Part shown: positions 26,400-38,769 of the stretch, in pieces
Layout of the letters: every line of letters begins with the position of its first letter
Position numbering within the stretch: position 1 is the first letter of the stretch
Assembly: GCA_031841125.1 (NCBI GenBank)
Contig: CM063114.1
Span: 36,353,574-36,417,573, forward strand
Length of the DNA: 64,000 nt
Direction of reading: 5' to 3'
Origin: Acanthococcus lagerstroemiae
Lineage: Eukaryota; Arthropoda; Insecta; Hemiptera; Eriococcidae
Translations under genes and position numbers: made by a program
Notes under the pieces: generated by a model
Told to the model about the DNA's origin: nothing
Database searches by the model: none
What the model saw: only the letters and a program-made list of their open reading frames with translations

Positions 26400-27790
26400 G
26401 GGTATCCCATGAGCAGATGTGTGCTAATGTGTGCCAATACCTGTTTACAGAAAATAGGAATCAGATGACTTACAAGAAAATAGAAAATAGATTTCCAAAT
26501 TTAAAAACCAATAAAATTTTTTAAAATAAGTATGTTATTTTAGGTTTTTAAAATAGACTTCTCCAGCAATATAGGTTTCCAAAGTAGAGTTTTACACGAA
26601 ATTTTTCACAGGAAGATCTAGGAAAACCGTCAAAAAAACGCATCTATTTTCAAAACTTATTTTGAAAACGGAACTCCCAAACAGAAAACAAATACTGACA
26701 TCTGAAAACGTATTTTGTAATAGAAAATAGATCTGAAAATTGAAACTTGCTCATATTAGAAAACGTGATGCAGCACAGGAAACTCAACCTATATGAAAAA
26801 TAGGAATCTAATGACTTAAAAGAAAATAGATTTACAAATTTAAAAACCAATAAAAAATTTAATTGCTATTTTTAAAATAAGTATGTTATTCTAGGTTTCC
26901 AAAATCGATTTCAGGCGAAATTTTTTACAGTAAAATTTAGCACAACGCCAGGAGAAAAAAATATATTTTGAAAGCGGAACTTCCAAACAGAAAATAGGTA
27001 TTTAAGAACGTAATTTGTAATCAAAAATAGATTTGAAAATTGAAATTTGCTTAAAATACCAAATGCGATGCAGCGCAGGGAACTCGACCCTTATAAAAAA
27101 GTAGGAATCAAACGATTTATAGGAAAATTGAAAATAGGGTTCTGAATTCAAAAACCAATTACAGAAATAATGGAAAGGCATTTTTAAAATATGTATGCTA
27201 TTTTAGGTTTTCAAAATAGATTTCTCCGGCAATATAAGTTTCCAAAAGTGATTTTTATGCGAATTTTTTCACAGTAAAATTTAGTAAAACCGAAAGAATA
27301 AAAATCTATTTTAAAATTTTGAAAACAGGTATTTAAAAACGTATTTTGTAATTGAAAATAGATTAGAGAATTGGAATTTGCTCAAAATAGAAAACGCGAT
27401 GCAGCACAGGAAAATCGACCTTTATAAAAGAAAAATAGGAATCCAGTGACTTACACGAAAATAGAAAATAGGTTTCCAAATTTAAAAATCAATAAAAAAA
27501 TATCAAATAGCTGTTTTAAAAATAAGTATTCATTTTAAGACTTTCAAAATAGATGTCTTCAGCAATCTAAGTTTCCAAAATCGATTATTATGCTAATTTT
27601 TTCACAGTAAAATTTGGTAAGCCAAAAGAAAAAGTCTATTTTAAACCCTTATTTTGAAAATGAGACTTTCAAATAGAACACCGGTCTTTAAAAACGTATT
27701 TTGCAATAGAAAACAGATCTGAAAATTGAAATTTGCTTAAAATAGAAAATATGATGCAGCACAGGAAACCTGATCATAAGTTGGGAAATT
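26400..27790 (+). repeat. Tandem repeat, four diverged units of about 300-350 bp
   Basis: Each unit ends in GATGCAGCACAGGAAA or a close variant, at about 26767, 27067, 27397 and 27749 (spacings about 300, 330 and 352). Units share AAAATAGGAATC, GACTTA, AAAATAGATTTCCAAATTTA, a CACAGTAAAATTT-like block and AACGTATTTTGTAATAGAAA. Repeated AAAATAG words give internal sub-periodicity. An inverted fragment of the unit end lies at about 28831-28875. Confidence 0.85.
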
Positions 27791-27839
27791 TTTTTGTTTT
27801 TTATCGAAGCTGTGTGACCCTACTCACATTTCAACAGTA

Positions 27840-28270
27840 ATTTCTTAAACATTTTCGAAGTCAACTTCAACTTTAGTTTCAACCATAATTTCAATTTCAA
27901 TCTGAATTATAATTTTAATTTCAATATTTCCCTTATTTTATTTCAATATTTCACTTACTTTGTAGCCATTCAAATTCATTTTAATTCAACTTCAGTTTGA
28001 AATTATTTCAAATGTAACTATTTCTTTCAATTCAACTCATGTTTAATAAAAACAGATCTGAATTATTTTTAAATTTCAATATTTAATTGCAGACGAAATG
28101 AATCATAGACTGCCGAATTGTGATTTTGTATTTATCGAAAGCTGTTATGCCTGATTTTGAATGTAACCTCAGCTTCAAACTTCAATTTTAATCTCAATTT
28201 CAATCTTAATTTTAATTTTGATTAAGTACAACTACAATTTTCAGTTTCAACTTGCATTTTGATAAATATT
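27840..28270. repeat. Low-complexity TTTCAA-rich tract
   Basis: Degenerate iterations of TTTCAATTTCAA/TTAATTTCAA words with a strong strand bias. No coding sense. Confidence 0.6.
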
Positions 28271-28929
28271 TTTTGTGCCTTATCGAAAGAAAGTAACAGT
28301 CAGGCGGCTCTGACCAAATGTTCAATCAGGAACACAAAAATAAACTCAAAAATCTTGATGCTTTATTTTATATCCGAAACATTTGAGCGCACAAACAGAA
28401 CTAAATTAACCGAGCGAAAAAATATCTGACCTCGAAGCATCATCCGAAAACTCAAAATTCCCCAACTCGCAAAAACAGATAATAAAAGTCGGTAAAAAAA
28501 AGAGAGACTACGAATCGAATTACCTGACTAGGGGAGGACGAATCAAGATTGTAAGAAAAGTAAACAAGTCGATAATGAGAAATTATCAAGACGCGTTTGT
28601 TTACTTTTCTTGCAATCAAAATGGCTGTCCGTTATACCTCCCCTTCGAGCCGCCTCAGTAACAGTATCCACACGCTTACAACATCCAACTCAAGATGAGT
28701 CATTTTTCTGCCATTCAAAGCAGACTAAAAGTTTCATTTTCACATATAGGTAATATGCACCTTACGATGGTTATGATGGAATTTCTTCTATTTTAGCTCT
28801 TTTGAAGAATTTTGTTCCAACTTATGGCAGGGTTTCCTGTGCTGCATCTTATTTTTATTTTGTAAAACTTATTTTAGTACATGCCTTCCCATGAGTGGTC
28901 TCCAAACCCCACAACTGTAGATAACAGGA

Positions 28930-29387
28930 CAAGGTGTCTACTGAAACGAAAAAAATTGTGAAACAAAACTATATGACCTCATTTATAATTTTTTCATATC
29001 TTAGAGCGAGAAGCGAGGAGGGGAGTCAGTTTTTGTTTGATCGGCATAAATTAACTTTCTCGATGTAACTGTAACTTTGTCGAAAATTTTGAAAATTTAC
29101 TCTTCTGTATGGTCAACAAATAAGTCCTACACACGTCTTGATTTTTTCGAGTTGTTAGAGGAGGAAACAAATATGTATCTTCAAAAGCTTCTGTGTCTTT
29201 TCTGTATACCTTTCGATTTATTATCATCAATAATCAAGTAATAAAATTATCTAAATTTTCCTTCAGTAAATGACACAACCATGACTGCAATTGAAAAAAA
29301 AAAAAAAACCATCAAATTTACATGATAGCGTGCTATTTTAGAAAAACCATTACTTTTCCATGAATTCTATGACCTGTAGACACCCTG
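28930..29387. mobile_element. MITE with CARGGTGTCTAC ends
   Basis: Left CAAGGTGTCTACTGAAAC, right GACCTGTAGACACCCTG. The same right end closes elements at 370 and 23715. No target duplication identified. Confidence 0.5.
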
Positions 29388-31589
29388 TAGGAAAGGCACC
29401 GGAGAGCATTCGCTGAATGCAACCGCTTCAAGCTCGGAGGGCGGCGGCTCCCCCGACGCTGGTAGGAATGCTAAGTGTTCGGCACAAGCCCGTTCTCAAC
29501 TAGAGTGGAGGGTGAGAAAGGATTGGGGCCAGCCTGGCGAAAGAAAGGGTGTGCAGTCTGATGCCAAGATTAGTCTTAGAGATCCCAGTTGGACTGTCTA
29601 TCTACAGAAGATTTGAGTGATAGCATTTGAGAAGTGTTAGTCCAGTAATTTCAGGCTTCTGTAGCATTTTCAACATTCAAGACAGAATGGACAGCTACGT
29701 AAATTGGAGCTTCATCGACATCAACAAAGTTGGCTGTTTTTTATAATTTGGGGTTGCTTATAATCCGAATCTTAAAAATTCGCAAAAAACGGATCTATGA
29801 TTCACCGTCATATACATGCTAAACCCAGCAAATAATTTCAATCTTCATAATTATTATTATTATTTTTTTTTGTAACCAATAGGCTAATAGGATAGGATAG
29901 TGGCGATGCATCTCTGAGACTCTAATATCTACTAATTACTTTGTCTTGTTTTCTAGCACCTACTTCACACCCAACGAGAATTTCCAGATGAAAAGTGCGA
30001 CAACGAAGTTGGGAGTGGCACGACATCAGAGTTGCTTTGTTAGTCACTAGAATAATAAATATTGTAGGCACGCATGGCCATATCGTGCACATTTTCTTCT
30101 TCGTTTGAGTGAAACGAGAAGGAAAATTTGGTCCACTGAAGTACAAACACGAGCAAGAATAAAGATAGTCTACAAGCAGGGGAAAGTAATGTCGGCACTT
30201 CCACCCAAGTGAATTCAGCTGATCCATCAAGTTATTCAGTAATGTGCGACAATTTTTGTGCAAAAGGAATAGCAAAAGCTCATACAAAAGGAATTTCGCT
30301 ATCAAAACGTAAATTTTAAGAATGTTCTTTGTGCGCATTTTTGCTTTAGAATTAAATCTGAAAATTATACCACCTCACTGAAGTCATCAGAGGATGCGCT
30401 AATGAGGGTCATTTGTAAGGGCGGTGCCTTGAATTTGAAAAACTTAATGTACTTTCAGAGTCGATATGCAAATGGAAGGAATGGATACATTCATCAATTT
30501 TACCAACCGGGAACACTTCCTAGTACGTCCAAATCTTCCCCTCTACTCCGTTTACTAGTTTTCCTCGTATTACATTTAAATCTCAGAAACATGAAATAGC
30601 TCATCCGTTAAATGAAATTAAATGATCTCCGTGAAACCTAGCCGCGTATTCTTGAAACGTTACTGAAACATTTTCCAAATAAATCACCATCAGGGTCACA
30701 CGATGCTCAATAGTAAACGTAATCGCGATGTCAACAACCAATTAACCAAGCGGTCGTCTCGAATCAATTTATCAAAATGAGATGGTTCAAGAGTCAGTCC
30801 TTTCTTATGCTCATTTCTAGCACAAATGACATTGTCAGAACGCGGAAGCAGACGAACGCATAAAGCACAGGGTACTTTTCAAACAAACATCTTGGTCAGG
30901 AATATCTGTAATCTATATCCCAAGGAGAGAAACAGATTCGTAATTTCTACTCTAAGGAGTGATACAGAAGTACACTGGGTACACGCCTTACATCTGGTTC
31001 CATAAATGTATTTCAGTGAGCACCTAGGCAACTGCTGAACTGCTCACCCTTTCTCGAAAATCATTTCCAAAAGAATGAACAAGTTTTCGAATTGGAAACT
31101 AAATTAAGTACTGGTGTACTTAGAGGAAGCTTCCCTGCCCACGTAACAATCGCCGGTTTGCAGAATGTCAGTATTTTGCTTATTAACACTGAAGAAAGTT
31201 TGCAGAAGATAAAATCTGAGAGATGAATCTTTGGAGTTTCTTCTTTCGTTGTTGCTCACCTTGAAGCTGCCAGATTTTGAATCCTTTCTCCCCAGGGGCT
31301 AAGACAAAGATTTGTCTAACTAGCTAGCTCCTCGTCTGTTCATCTAGCTGGCAGGACACTGAAGGCTGTTTCTTTCTATCCTTCTGGCTATCAGGTCCTG
31401 GAGTTCGGCGACAGGTATGGTGGAAGTCAACTAGGAAGCATTTTAGAGAGCAAAAATACACAGAAATCAGTAATTTGCGTATTCTAGATTTTCGCTCTTG
31501 GATCCATTCCTTCTACAGAGAGTCTGCGGAATCAGAGGACAGGTTTCTACCCTGTAGATGAAGTAGAATAAAGATGAGTTGGATTACAA

Positions 31590-31800
31590 CATCTCAAGAT
31601 CAAAATGATCACTAAGATTACAAAAACCGAGATCCAAGATCACAATAATGTCACTATATTTGTGATGTGAATGACTGTGATCTGTTTTGGATTTCTAAAA
31701 TGATCTAAGGTGACAGGAACAAGATCATTTAATGCGTGATATTTTTCAATTTTTTAAATGATCTACAGATTATGATTTTAGATCAATGGATTCATGATTT
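31590..31800 (+). repeat. GATC-rich dispersed repeat
   Basis: Contains AGATCAAAATGATCACTAAG, CCGAGATCCAAGATCACAA and TAGATCAATGGATTCATGAT, the last two matching 345-700. Confidence 0.55.
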
Positions 31801-33040
31801 TCTCCACTTCTGAAGAAAAAAAGAAAAATAGGCACACCATAAAGATATGTGCTACAGAGCCGAAGAAATTTTAGGAGGCAAAATTTTCGGCTTCGTATTC
31901 TGGAACTAAACTCTTGGCATTTCTTTTTTTCTGGATGCGTTGTAGGATGAAGGATAGATTAAATAGACGGGCAGACAAACCAACTTCTTCTGGCAGACAA
32001 TGTTACAGAGAACCGGAGAGGTTACAGCTAGGCATCAATAGACTTTGCTGGGCCAACTCCGGAAAAAAAGCTGCGTTCTACTCCAACTCTGGTCCCAAAA
32101 GTTGTAACGGCACTCCACTCAGACTCCAGGTTGTAGCAAAAACGAATACCATTGCACTCCAAGTACTTAGAAAGTAGCGTGGCGTTCCAAATTTGACCTC
32201 GAACTAACACTCCAGAGGGGAATTCTCAGCACTACGACAGACGCTCCAGAACGACACTCCGGACACACGAAGTGGCGATCTGATGGGCTGCTTGGAGTGG
32301 TACTCCAGGAAGGGCATTTCTGGCACTTCGAGTGACACTTAGAGGAGCAATCCAAGCATTCGTGAGTTATGCTCCGTACAACCCGTACAAATATTAAAAA
32401 GAACACACGACGAGCAACAGACTGATCTCGTACGTCATTCCTCAACAACCAAATATAGGTTGTTCCAACTTAGTATGCCAATCCGGTTGGAAGTCATAAT
32501 ACTTGGTGAGAAAAACAAACCATGGTATGTACAGTGTACACTTATAGCCTATAGTCAAACTTGAAGGGGCTAGAAGTCCTCAAAGTTTGGAAATAGCGAA
32601 CCTCCTACCAAGCCTGATTACTTATTTTAATTCAGAATTTTTTCAAAGGTAATGTTAGTAACGTTGAGGAGGTAATAGTGCGTCTCTTTGATATGGAAGG
32701 GGCCATGCTAGTTTTAAAATCCTAACATAAGATTTGAATAAAATTAATGAAGTGCACAACTTTCAGTTCTTATAGCTTCTTCAATATTCGAGACAGGCAA
32801 TGCGTGGTAACAGTTTTCGTTTCTTTTCAAATTAGCCGTGATTCATAGGCATCTCTGACAGATAGTAACATTCTGCCAACTCAACTTTCTTTCAAATGTT
32901 TAAAAATTTCAGAATACTTTTAAATTTTGTAATTGAGTTTTGTCCGTGACAACTTTCATGAGCATTATTTTTAAGATCAGCAGAGGATAATACACTGAAA
33001 ATGAAACGGGGAAAAAACTGTTAAAACCATCTTTTAATAA

Positions 33041-33653
33041 TGTGGCATTTTCTATAAAATGGGGTAACTTTGTCAATTAATCAAAGTCTCAGAAAACACA
33101 AAAAAAGAAAAACAAAATTTTTTGGTTGAAAAAATCAATTTTGAGATTTTGATCGATTTCTCTACAAAAAACATTGTAATAAGGAAGAGACAAAATTTAT
33201 GCGCATGAGAGAGAAGAGGGAGAGAGAGAAAGAGAACTATGAAAGAGAATGAGAAAAGGATGCGAATGTCTGCGATCGCTTCTTCGCGATTTTTCGGAGC
33301 TCACGAATAAATCCGATGTTCTGAATTGTTACCACGTATAAGAGCGAAAAATTACCTTTCCAACAAGCCCTTGTTGAGGCTGGTAACGTGACTCCGCGGC
33401 GAGTTATGGCCGCCTGAAGCAGTGGGAGAAAAAGATGTGTCTTACTCTTACTTTAGACGCGTTTTTCTCAAAAACGTGTTTTCGCGCATTCTCGTTACAC
33501 TCATCTTTGACCCCTTGGATCTCCACAACCAAAAACTCTACAGCTCTCGCCGATAGCTCGTTGGAACGGGCATTCACTCCTCTATTACCTACTATCCTTA
33601 ACTCAAAATTCGTCGGATCGACAAAGTTACCCCTTTTTATAGAAACTGCCACA
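33041..33653 (+). mobile_element. MITE family 1 copy B
   Basis: A 613-bp copy in the same orientation as copy C, about 775 bp to its left. The left terminus is slightly degraded (TGTGGCATTTTCTAT) and preceded by AA rather than TA; the right end is followed by TA. The interior shares with the other copies a conserved stretch that reads as an ORF on the minus strand, and a GA-rich stretch near 33205-33260. Confidence 0.88.
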
Positions 33654-33844
33654 TATACTGAGACGATTAATGCTTAAGTGGCATCCCTTGACAGTTGGGT
33701 GTTCCAAAAATCACCCTTAAATTTTACTACTAGAATTCTAAAACTAGTGCGACCCCTTCAATATCAAAAATAGACAATACAGTAAATCGTTGTTCCCTTT
33801 TGTGTTCTACGCATTGATTATCTTTGAAGAAACACATTTTGAAT

Positions 33845-35420
33845 TAAAATTATTTCTTTGTCCGTCCCCCTGCAAAAGAAACTATCTGGCCCAAATACGC
33901 ATACTCGCTCACCTTTCCTATCTCCTCGCTTTCCACCACCAGCCAACTCTCTTCACTATTACTCATGTATTTTGTTTTTAATTTGTTTGTCTTTAAGCCT
34001 TGCGCTTCACTAGCTGTGAATAGCTCCCCTGCCATCTGGCTCAATTCCTGTGCATTTCTACTTATCAAAATTATATTGTCAGCAAACAGATTCGGCGATA
34101 AAGGATCACACCCTGTCTTACTCCTCTCTTTATTATGAATCTTGTCTCCAGTTTCTCCATTTATATGCTTCGGCCCCCCTGTACATTTCCTTCAAAACTC
34201 TTATTATTTTACTTTGGACACCCTGTTCCCCAAGTGCCTCCCACAGACTGTCACGAGCGATCGTGTCAAAAGCTTTGTGGAAATCCACAAACAGGAAGTG
34301 GGCCTCCATTTCATACTCGTTAGCTTTTTCTATAATCTGGTTCACTGTGTGTAGGTGGTCTACGGTGGAATAGCCTTTCCTAAAGCCTGCTGGCAAGGGG
34401 TTTTGGTTGTTATCGAGTTGGGCGTTTATGTGGCAGTTTCTATAAAAAGGGGTAACTTTGTCGATCGATCAAAGTCTCAGAAAACACAAAAAAATAAAAA
34501 CAAAAATTTTTTGGTTGAAAAAATCAATTTTGAGGTTTTGATCGATTTCTATACAAAAAACATTGTAATAAGGAAGAGACAAAATTTATGCGCATGAGAG
34601 AGAAGAGGGAGAGAGAGAAAGAGAACTATGAAAGAGAATGAGAAAAGAATGCGAATGTCTGCATTCGCTTCTTCGCGGTTTTTCGGAGGTCACGAATAAA
34701 TCCGATGTTCTGAATTGTTACCACGTAGAAGAACGAAAAATTACCTTTCCAACAAGCACTCATCGAGGCTGGTAACGTCACTCGGCGGCGAGTTACAGTC
34801 GCCTCAAGGAGTGGGAGAAAAAGGTGTGTCTGTCTAACTTTAGACGCGGGTTTCCGGAAAACTTGTTTTCGCGCGTTCTCGTTACACTCATCTTTGACAG
34901 CTTGTATCTCCGCAAAGAAAAACGCTACAGATCTCAACTGGACCTCGCCAATAGCTCCTCGGATCGGGCATTCATACATACTATCCGTAACTCAAAATTC
35001 GTTGGATCGACAAAGGTACCCCTTTTAATAGAAACTGCCACATATACTATTTTCAATTATTTTCATACAAATTTTACATAAGTTGGATGGTAGGCCGATG
35101 GGTCTGTAATTATTCATTTCGCCTTTGTCGCCTTTTTTGTGGAGTAAGATTATTTCTGATAGTTTCCATTGCTTTAGGGCTAGTTCAGTTTCGATTATTT
35201 TGCTAAACAAATGCGTCAAGGGTTTGGTTATTGTCTGGGTTAGTATCTTGATCGTGCTATTTCTTATTGTGTCCGGGCCTGAAGCCTTGCCTGGTTTTAC
35301 TCCTCAAAACATTTTCAACTTCTACTTTGAGGATTGGCAGTATGGGGAGTTCTGTTTCCGTACTGGGTTCTGATATGTTCACTCCATGTTTTTGTAGACT
35401 CAATGTACAATAACATCCAG
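33845..35420 (-). pseudogene. RTE-like LINE reverse transcriptase remnant, split by a MITE
   Basis: Fragment of a non-LTR retrotransposon polymerase on the minus strand, truncated at both ends. In element order: KVEVENVL with a frameshift (about 35300), then LHKKGDKGEMNNYRPI (RT block 1, 35219-35043), interruption by MITE copy C (34429-35042), then PAGFRKGYSTVDHLHTV and FVDFHKAFDTI (catalytic-Asp block, about 34396-34240). After another frameshift come DPLSPNLFADN (about 34110-34070), where the usual FADD is FADN, and YAYLGQIVSF, typical of RTE-type elements. Frameshifts, the altered catalytic motif and the insertion show it is dead. RTE clade assignment is recalled from motif style and should be confirmed by alignment. 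Confidence 0.85.
34429..35042 (+). mobile_element. MITE family 1 copy C, inserted in the LINE
   Basis: Non-autonomous DNA transposon of 614 bp with inverted termini of about 40 bp (TGTGGCAGTTTCTAT at the left, its complement at the right, followed inward by GGGGTA and CTTTGTCGATC). It is flanked by TA on both sides, as expected of Tc1/mariner-type insertion. It interrupts the RTE-like reverse transcriptase between RT block 1 and the KAFD block, so it postdates that LINE. Two relatives are at 17324-17932 and 33041-33653. Confidence 0.9.
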
Positions 35421-36435
35421 ATCGCTCATCAGAAGGGATCATGCGCCAGCTATTAGAGAATTGCAAGAACCAAGCTCCAAGTTTAAAGCTTTTATTGACA
35501 GATCTGATCTTCAAAATTATTCAAAGCTGAGCTGGAGACTCCAAGTTATACAATTTCGACAAGCTTACAAAAAAGCTAAGCTGCAAGAAACTTGTCTGTT
35601 TCTGCAACAGAGGGGGATAGGAACGAGCTGGTTTTTTAGAGTTTGAGATTCAAGCTCCGATACTGAATACTGCTTTAAGTCATGTTTCAAAGTTGTCAAG
35701 AGATCCGAAAGTTTATGTTCTTAAAATACAATAAACTGACCAAAGGAAACAGCTTCCAAAACAGTGAGAGCTTGCCTCCCTTAGATTAGCCTTTCATCTT
35801 TTAGACACACTTTCAACACGAAACTTTTTGGACAATCGATAGTCGGATTATTTTCCGAGACAGAAAGAACTTAAGAGAAACAATTCACTAAACAACGCAT
35901 TTCCACCGTACAGTTATTTAGTGTGCATTCGTGAAACTGGTTCAATCGCACACGTCATGACAGCAATGACTCGGATGTAAACAGTAGGTGATCACACTCA
36001 GTTTCAGCGAGGGCAATGACTTGATAAGCGTCGGCGTTTTACTGATAAACAACAAAGGAAACTGAACGAAAAGCCGATTAATCTGAGAAAATCCAACTGG
36101 CTCGGGATGGTTTGTTGTTCCGAGAAAAATTCCGCCACAATGATCACAGGCGCCGAACCCCGCGAAAAATTCACGAAGTTCATGGAAAACTCATGACTAT
36201 TGCCTTTCACCAGGAAAAACGTTTTCTGCCATACTGGAAGTAAGACGCGAAAATACCCAATATTCTCGCAACAGAATGTTGAACTTTAAGAGGCCTTCGT
36301 GTTCCCAGTTTTGCGTATAATGATGAAGTTTATTCGGATTTTGGAGATCTTCAGTTCTGGCTAATCAGTATAGTACAATATGAACAGGAAGACTTGGTAA
36401 AAGAGGAGGTTTACTGAAATCAAAACGCAATATTC

Positions 36436-36766
36436 CAGGTGCCCAGTTTTCTTCTAAAATGAGATTCTCTGACTTTTCCCTAACGTTCTCGGACTCTTTT
36501 CATAGCCGTCCAAACGAAAGTTACAAGGCGTGCGAAAAGCTGTGCGCAATATTCACGTTTTTGCAACTTCATTACGAAAAATAAAAACAGAACTAGTAAA
36601 GAATAAAAAAAAATGTAATTCATTTGCTTCATTTCGGCTTCAATCCCTTCAAAGGACAACACATGAAAGTACACTTTTAGAAGTTCTCATATGCATAATG
36701 CTTCTTCAAGAAATATTTCCTAACATTCCTGACTTTTTCCAGACTTTTCCAGAACTAGGCACCCTG
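36436..36766. mobile_element. hAT-like MITE, CAGGTGCCCAG / CTAGGCACCCTG
   Basis: A 331-bp stretch flanked by the direct repeat ATATTC (36430-36435 and 36767-36772). Interior CTGACTTTTCCCT and GACTTTTCCAGA motifs link it to the 24204 element. Confidence 0.6.
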
Positions 36767-38093
36767 ATATTCTTCGACTCCTGCTTCATTCTGCTAGCTC
36801 AGTTTTCCAAGGAACGCTCGACTGTCCTTCTGTGTTATATCCAAGCCATACAGGGGAAGGAGGGGTTGGGACATTCAATGAAATTTTGGAAAACAACGCT
36901 TTCTTAGTTCAGGGTTCGACTTAAAATTAATAACAACGCTTAACATTCGCTTGACTTCTCGACTTCTTCAAGGCTTGACCCGACTTGGCCGGCAAGTACC
37001 AAGTACAACCATCTAGACCTGCATTCGGATTTCGGAACACGAAGACAAGACATCCTCGTATTTCTTTTCTAGCAAATAGGTACAGTCACCTGGATCTCTT
37101 ATGGTCCGGTAAGGCACGCAAATGAAGTCCGATGACACAACAGATATATGGCAGACAAATAATGGAGCTCGACATGTTGATAAACGAATGATCACACGAA
37201 TGTAGAAGTTTTTATCTTTTTCGAATCAGCGGGCACCAAAATTAGCACTACAGCTCACTACGGGAGGGGGAGGGGGGCTAAAAATCATTTTCTATACGTC
37301 TCAGCTACGATACCAAGTGCGCAACAGTCACTGACAAAGCCTGTCTCCATTTTACAAGAATGAAATAGCAGTTTGAATAATTCTTTGTTCTAATTCATCC
37401 ATCGAGCGACAGAAACCTAGTAATTGCGCGAAAAACAACAACATAAATCAAAGCGGTACCGGGTGATTCAACGACTCAAAGCGAAAAGAACCCAACGGGA
37501 AATCTTTTCGTATTTTGTTATACACGAGAGCCGCTAGCTAACAGAAAAAGTTACCTAGTACATGGAACGTGCTTACATTTCGTAATCATTGACTCATGAG
37601 TCATGACCACCGAACCTGAAAAAACTTCAGGACATGGCACGAAGATACCACACATGACGCACGAAATACTCATCGAGATAGACTTACATGCACGTCACCT
37701 CACTTGGCCTGCTCGTTATAGATATCACTAAGCCTTATCAGCTGAGTCAATATTGACCAAGCAAGGAGTTCTCGGAGTGAATTACTTATCAGTCGCTTAC
37801 ACAATTTCTAACGTTACCCTGGCTACTTCACCGGGAAACGATCTGTGAAGTCTATTTCCACGAAAAGTTTGAAAAAGCCACAGAGTTGACTACAAAAGCT
37901 ATGTAACAGGTAGAAGCTAAGTTCATAACTGCAGCCAGGCCCGCCACAGTATCAGAAACAAAACAACAAACGTTTCCGAGGAATCTCCGTTCCAGCTAGG
38001 CTTATAGCTAGGTCCATCTGAGAGAGCTGGAAGACATTTTGCACACTGTACAAGATCTCCGCCACACCATGCAAGTTTTTTCATCACGATAAT

Positions 38094-38340
38094 TAGTGGC
38101 GGATCCAGGGGGCAACGGGGTACACCCCCCCCCCTTGTAGAATATATTTAACGCAATAATAGGGGAAAAGGAATAAAAATGATGAATTGTACTCGTCATT
38201 ACGTTTTCCACATTGGATAAAATATTTTTCCAGAAGCATCGCCGCCCACCCTTAACAACATAAAAGCAATAGCTAATCAATATGCATCACCACTACTGTA
38301 CCCCCCCTCCCCGTCTCCTCGTTGTAAATCCATGCCTGAG
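38094..38340. mobile_element. Possible small element with poly-C ends
   Basis: Left AGTGGCGGATCCAGGGGGCA with a C run; right a C run then GTAAATCCATGCCTGAGG. The termini resemble those of short hAT-like MITEs, but the inverted match is weak. Confidence 0.3.
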
Positions 38341-38529
38341 GTAATCATTCAAAAGTATGTGAGCGCGAACCAATAACCTCAATTCATGGAGGGAAGTAAG
38401 ACAATTAGAACATCACCGGGAAGGGAAGGGAAAGCTATGTAGTGACTGGGAACTCCGAAAATGCGAGTATACCGGGAAAATGGGAAATTAACCTCCAGGA
38501 TGGGCCAGAGCATGAATTCAGTGAGCTAA

Positions 38530-38710
38530 GATCACTGGTTCTTTGAAAAATTGAAAAGGATCACGAATTCGGACCCAAAAATTATGCTATCTTAGATCAT
38601 GATCTTGTGAACTTTCTCTGATCTTTAGATCACGATTCTGCCTAATTCTTGGGATCATTTTAAACTGAGATTATGATCTTAAGTCATCTGAAGATTAGGA
38701 AGAGACTGAA
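38530..38710 (-). repeat. GATC-rich dispersed repeat
   Basis: Contains TTAGATCATGATCTTGTGA and ATTATGATCTTAAGTCATC; lies immediately left of the Mutator-like element. Confidence 0.5.
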
Positions 38711-38769
38711 CTTCTAGTTGATACACCTGTCGCGTCTGCACGATCTTAGAATATCAAATACTGCCAAGG

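Noticed and set aside
29395..29600. GC-rich stretch following a MITE
   Set aside because: Checked for tRNA-like A/B boxes and coding potential without success.
29922..30338. 138-codon ORF on the minus strand
   Set aside because: Hydrophobic, leucine-rich start but no family resemblance; no flanking exon that would continue it.
32050..32400. Cys-rich ORF on the minus strand (32167-32448)
   Set aside because: The DNA is a degenerate repeat of ACTCC/GACACTCC-type words, which explains the periodic Cys/Ser composition without a real protein.
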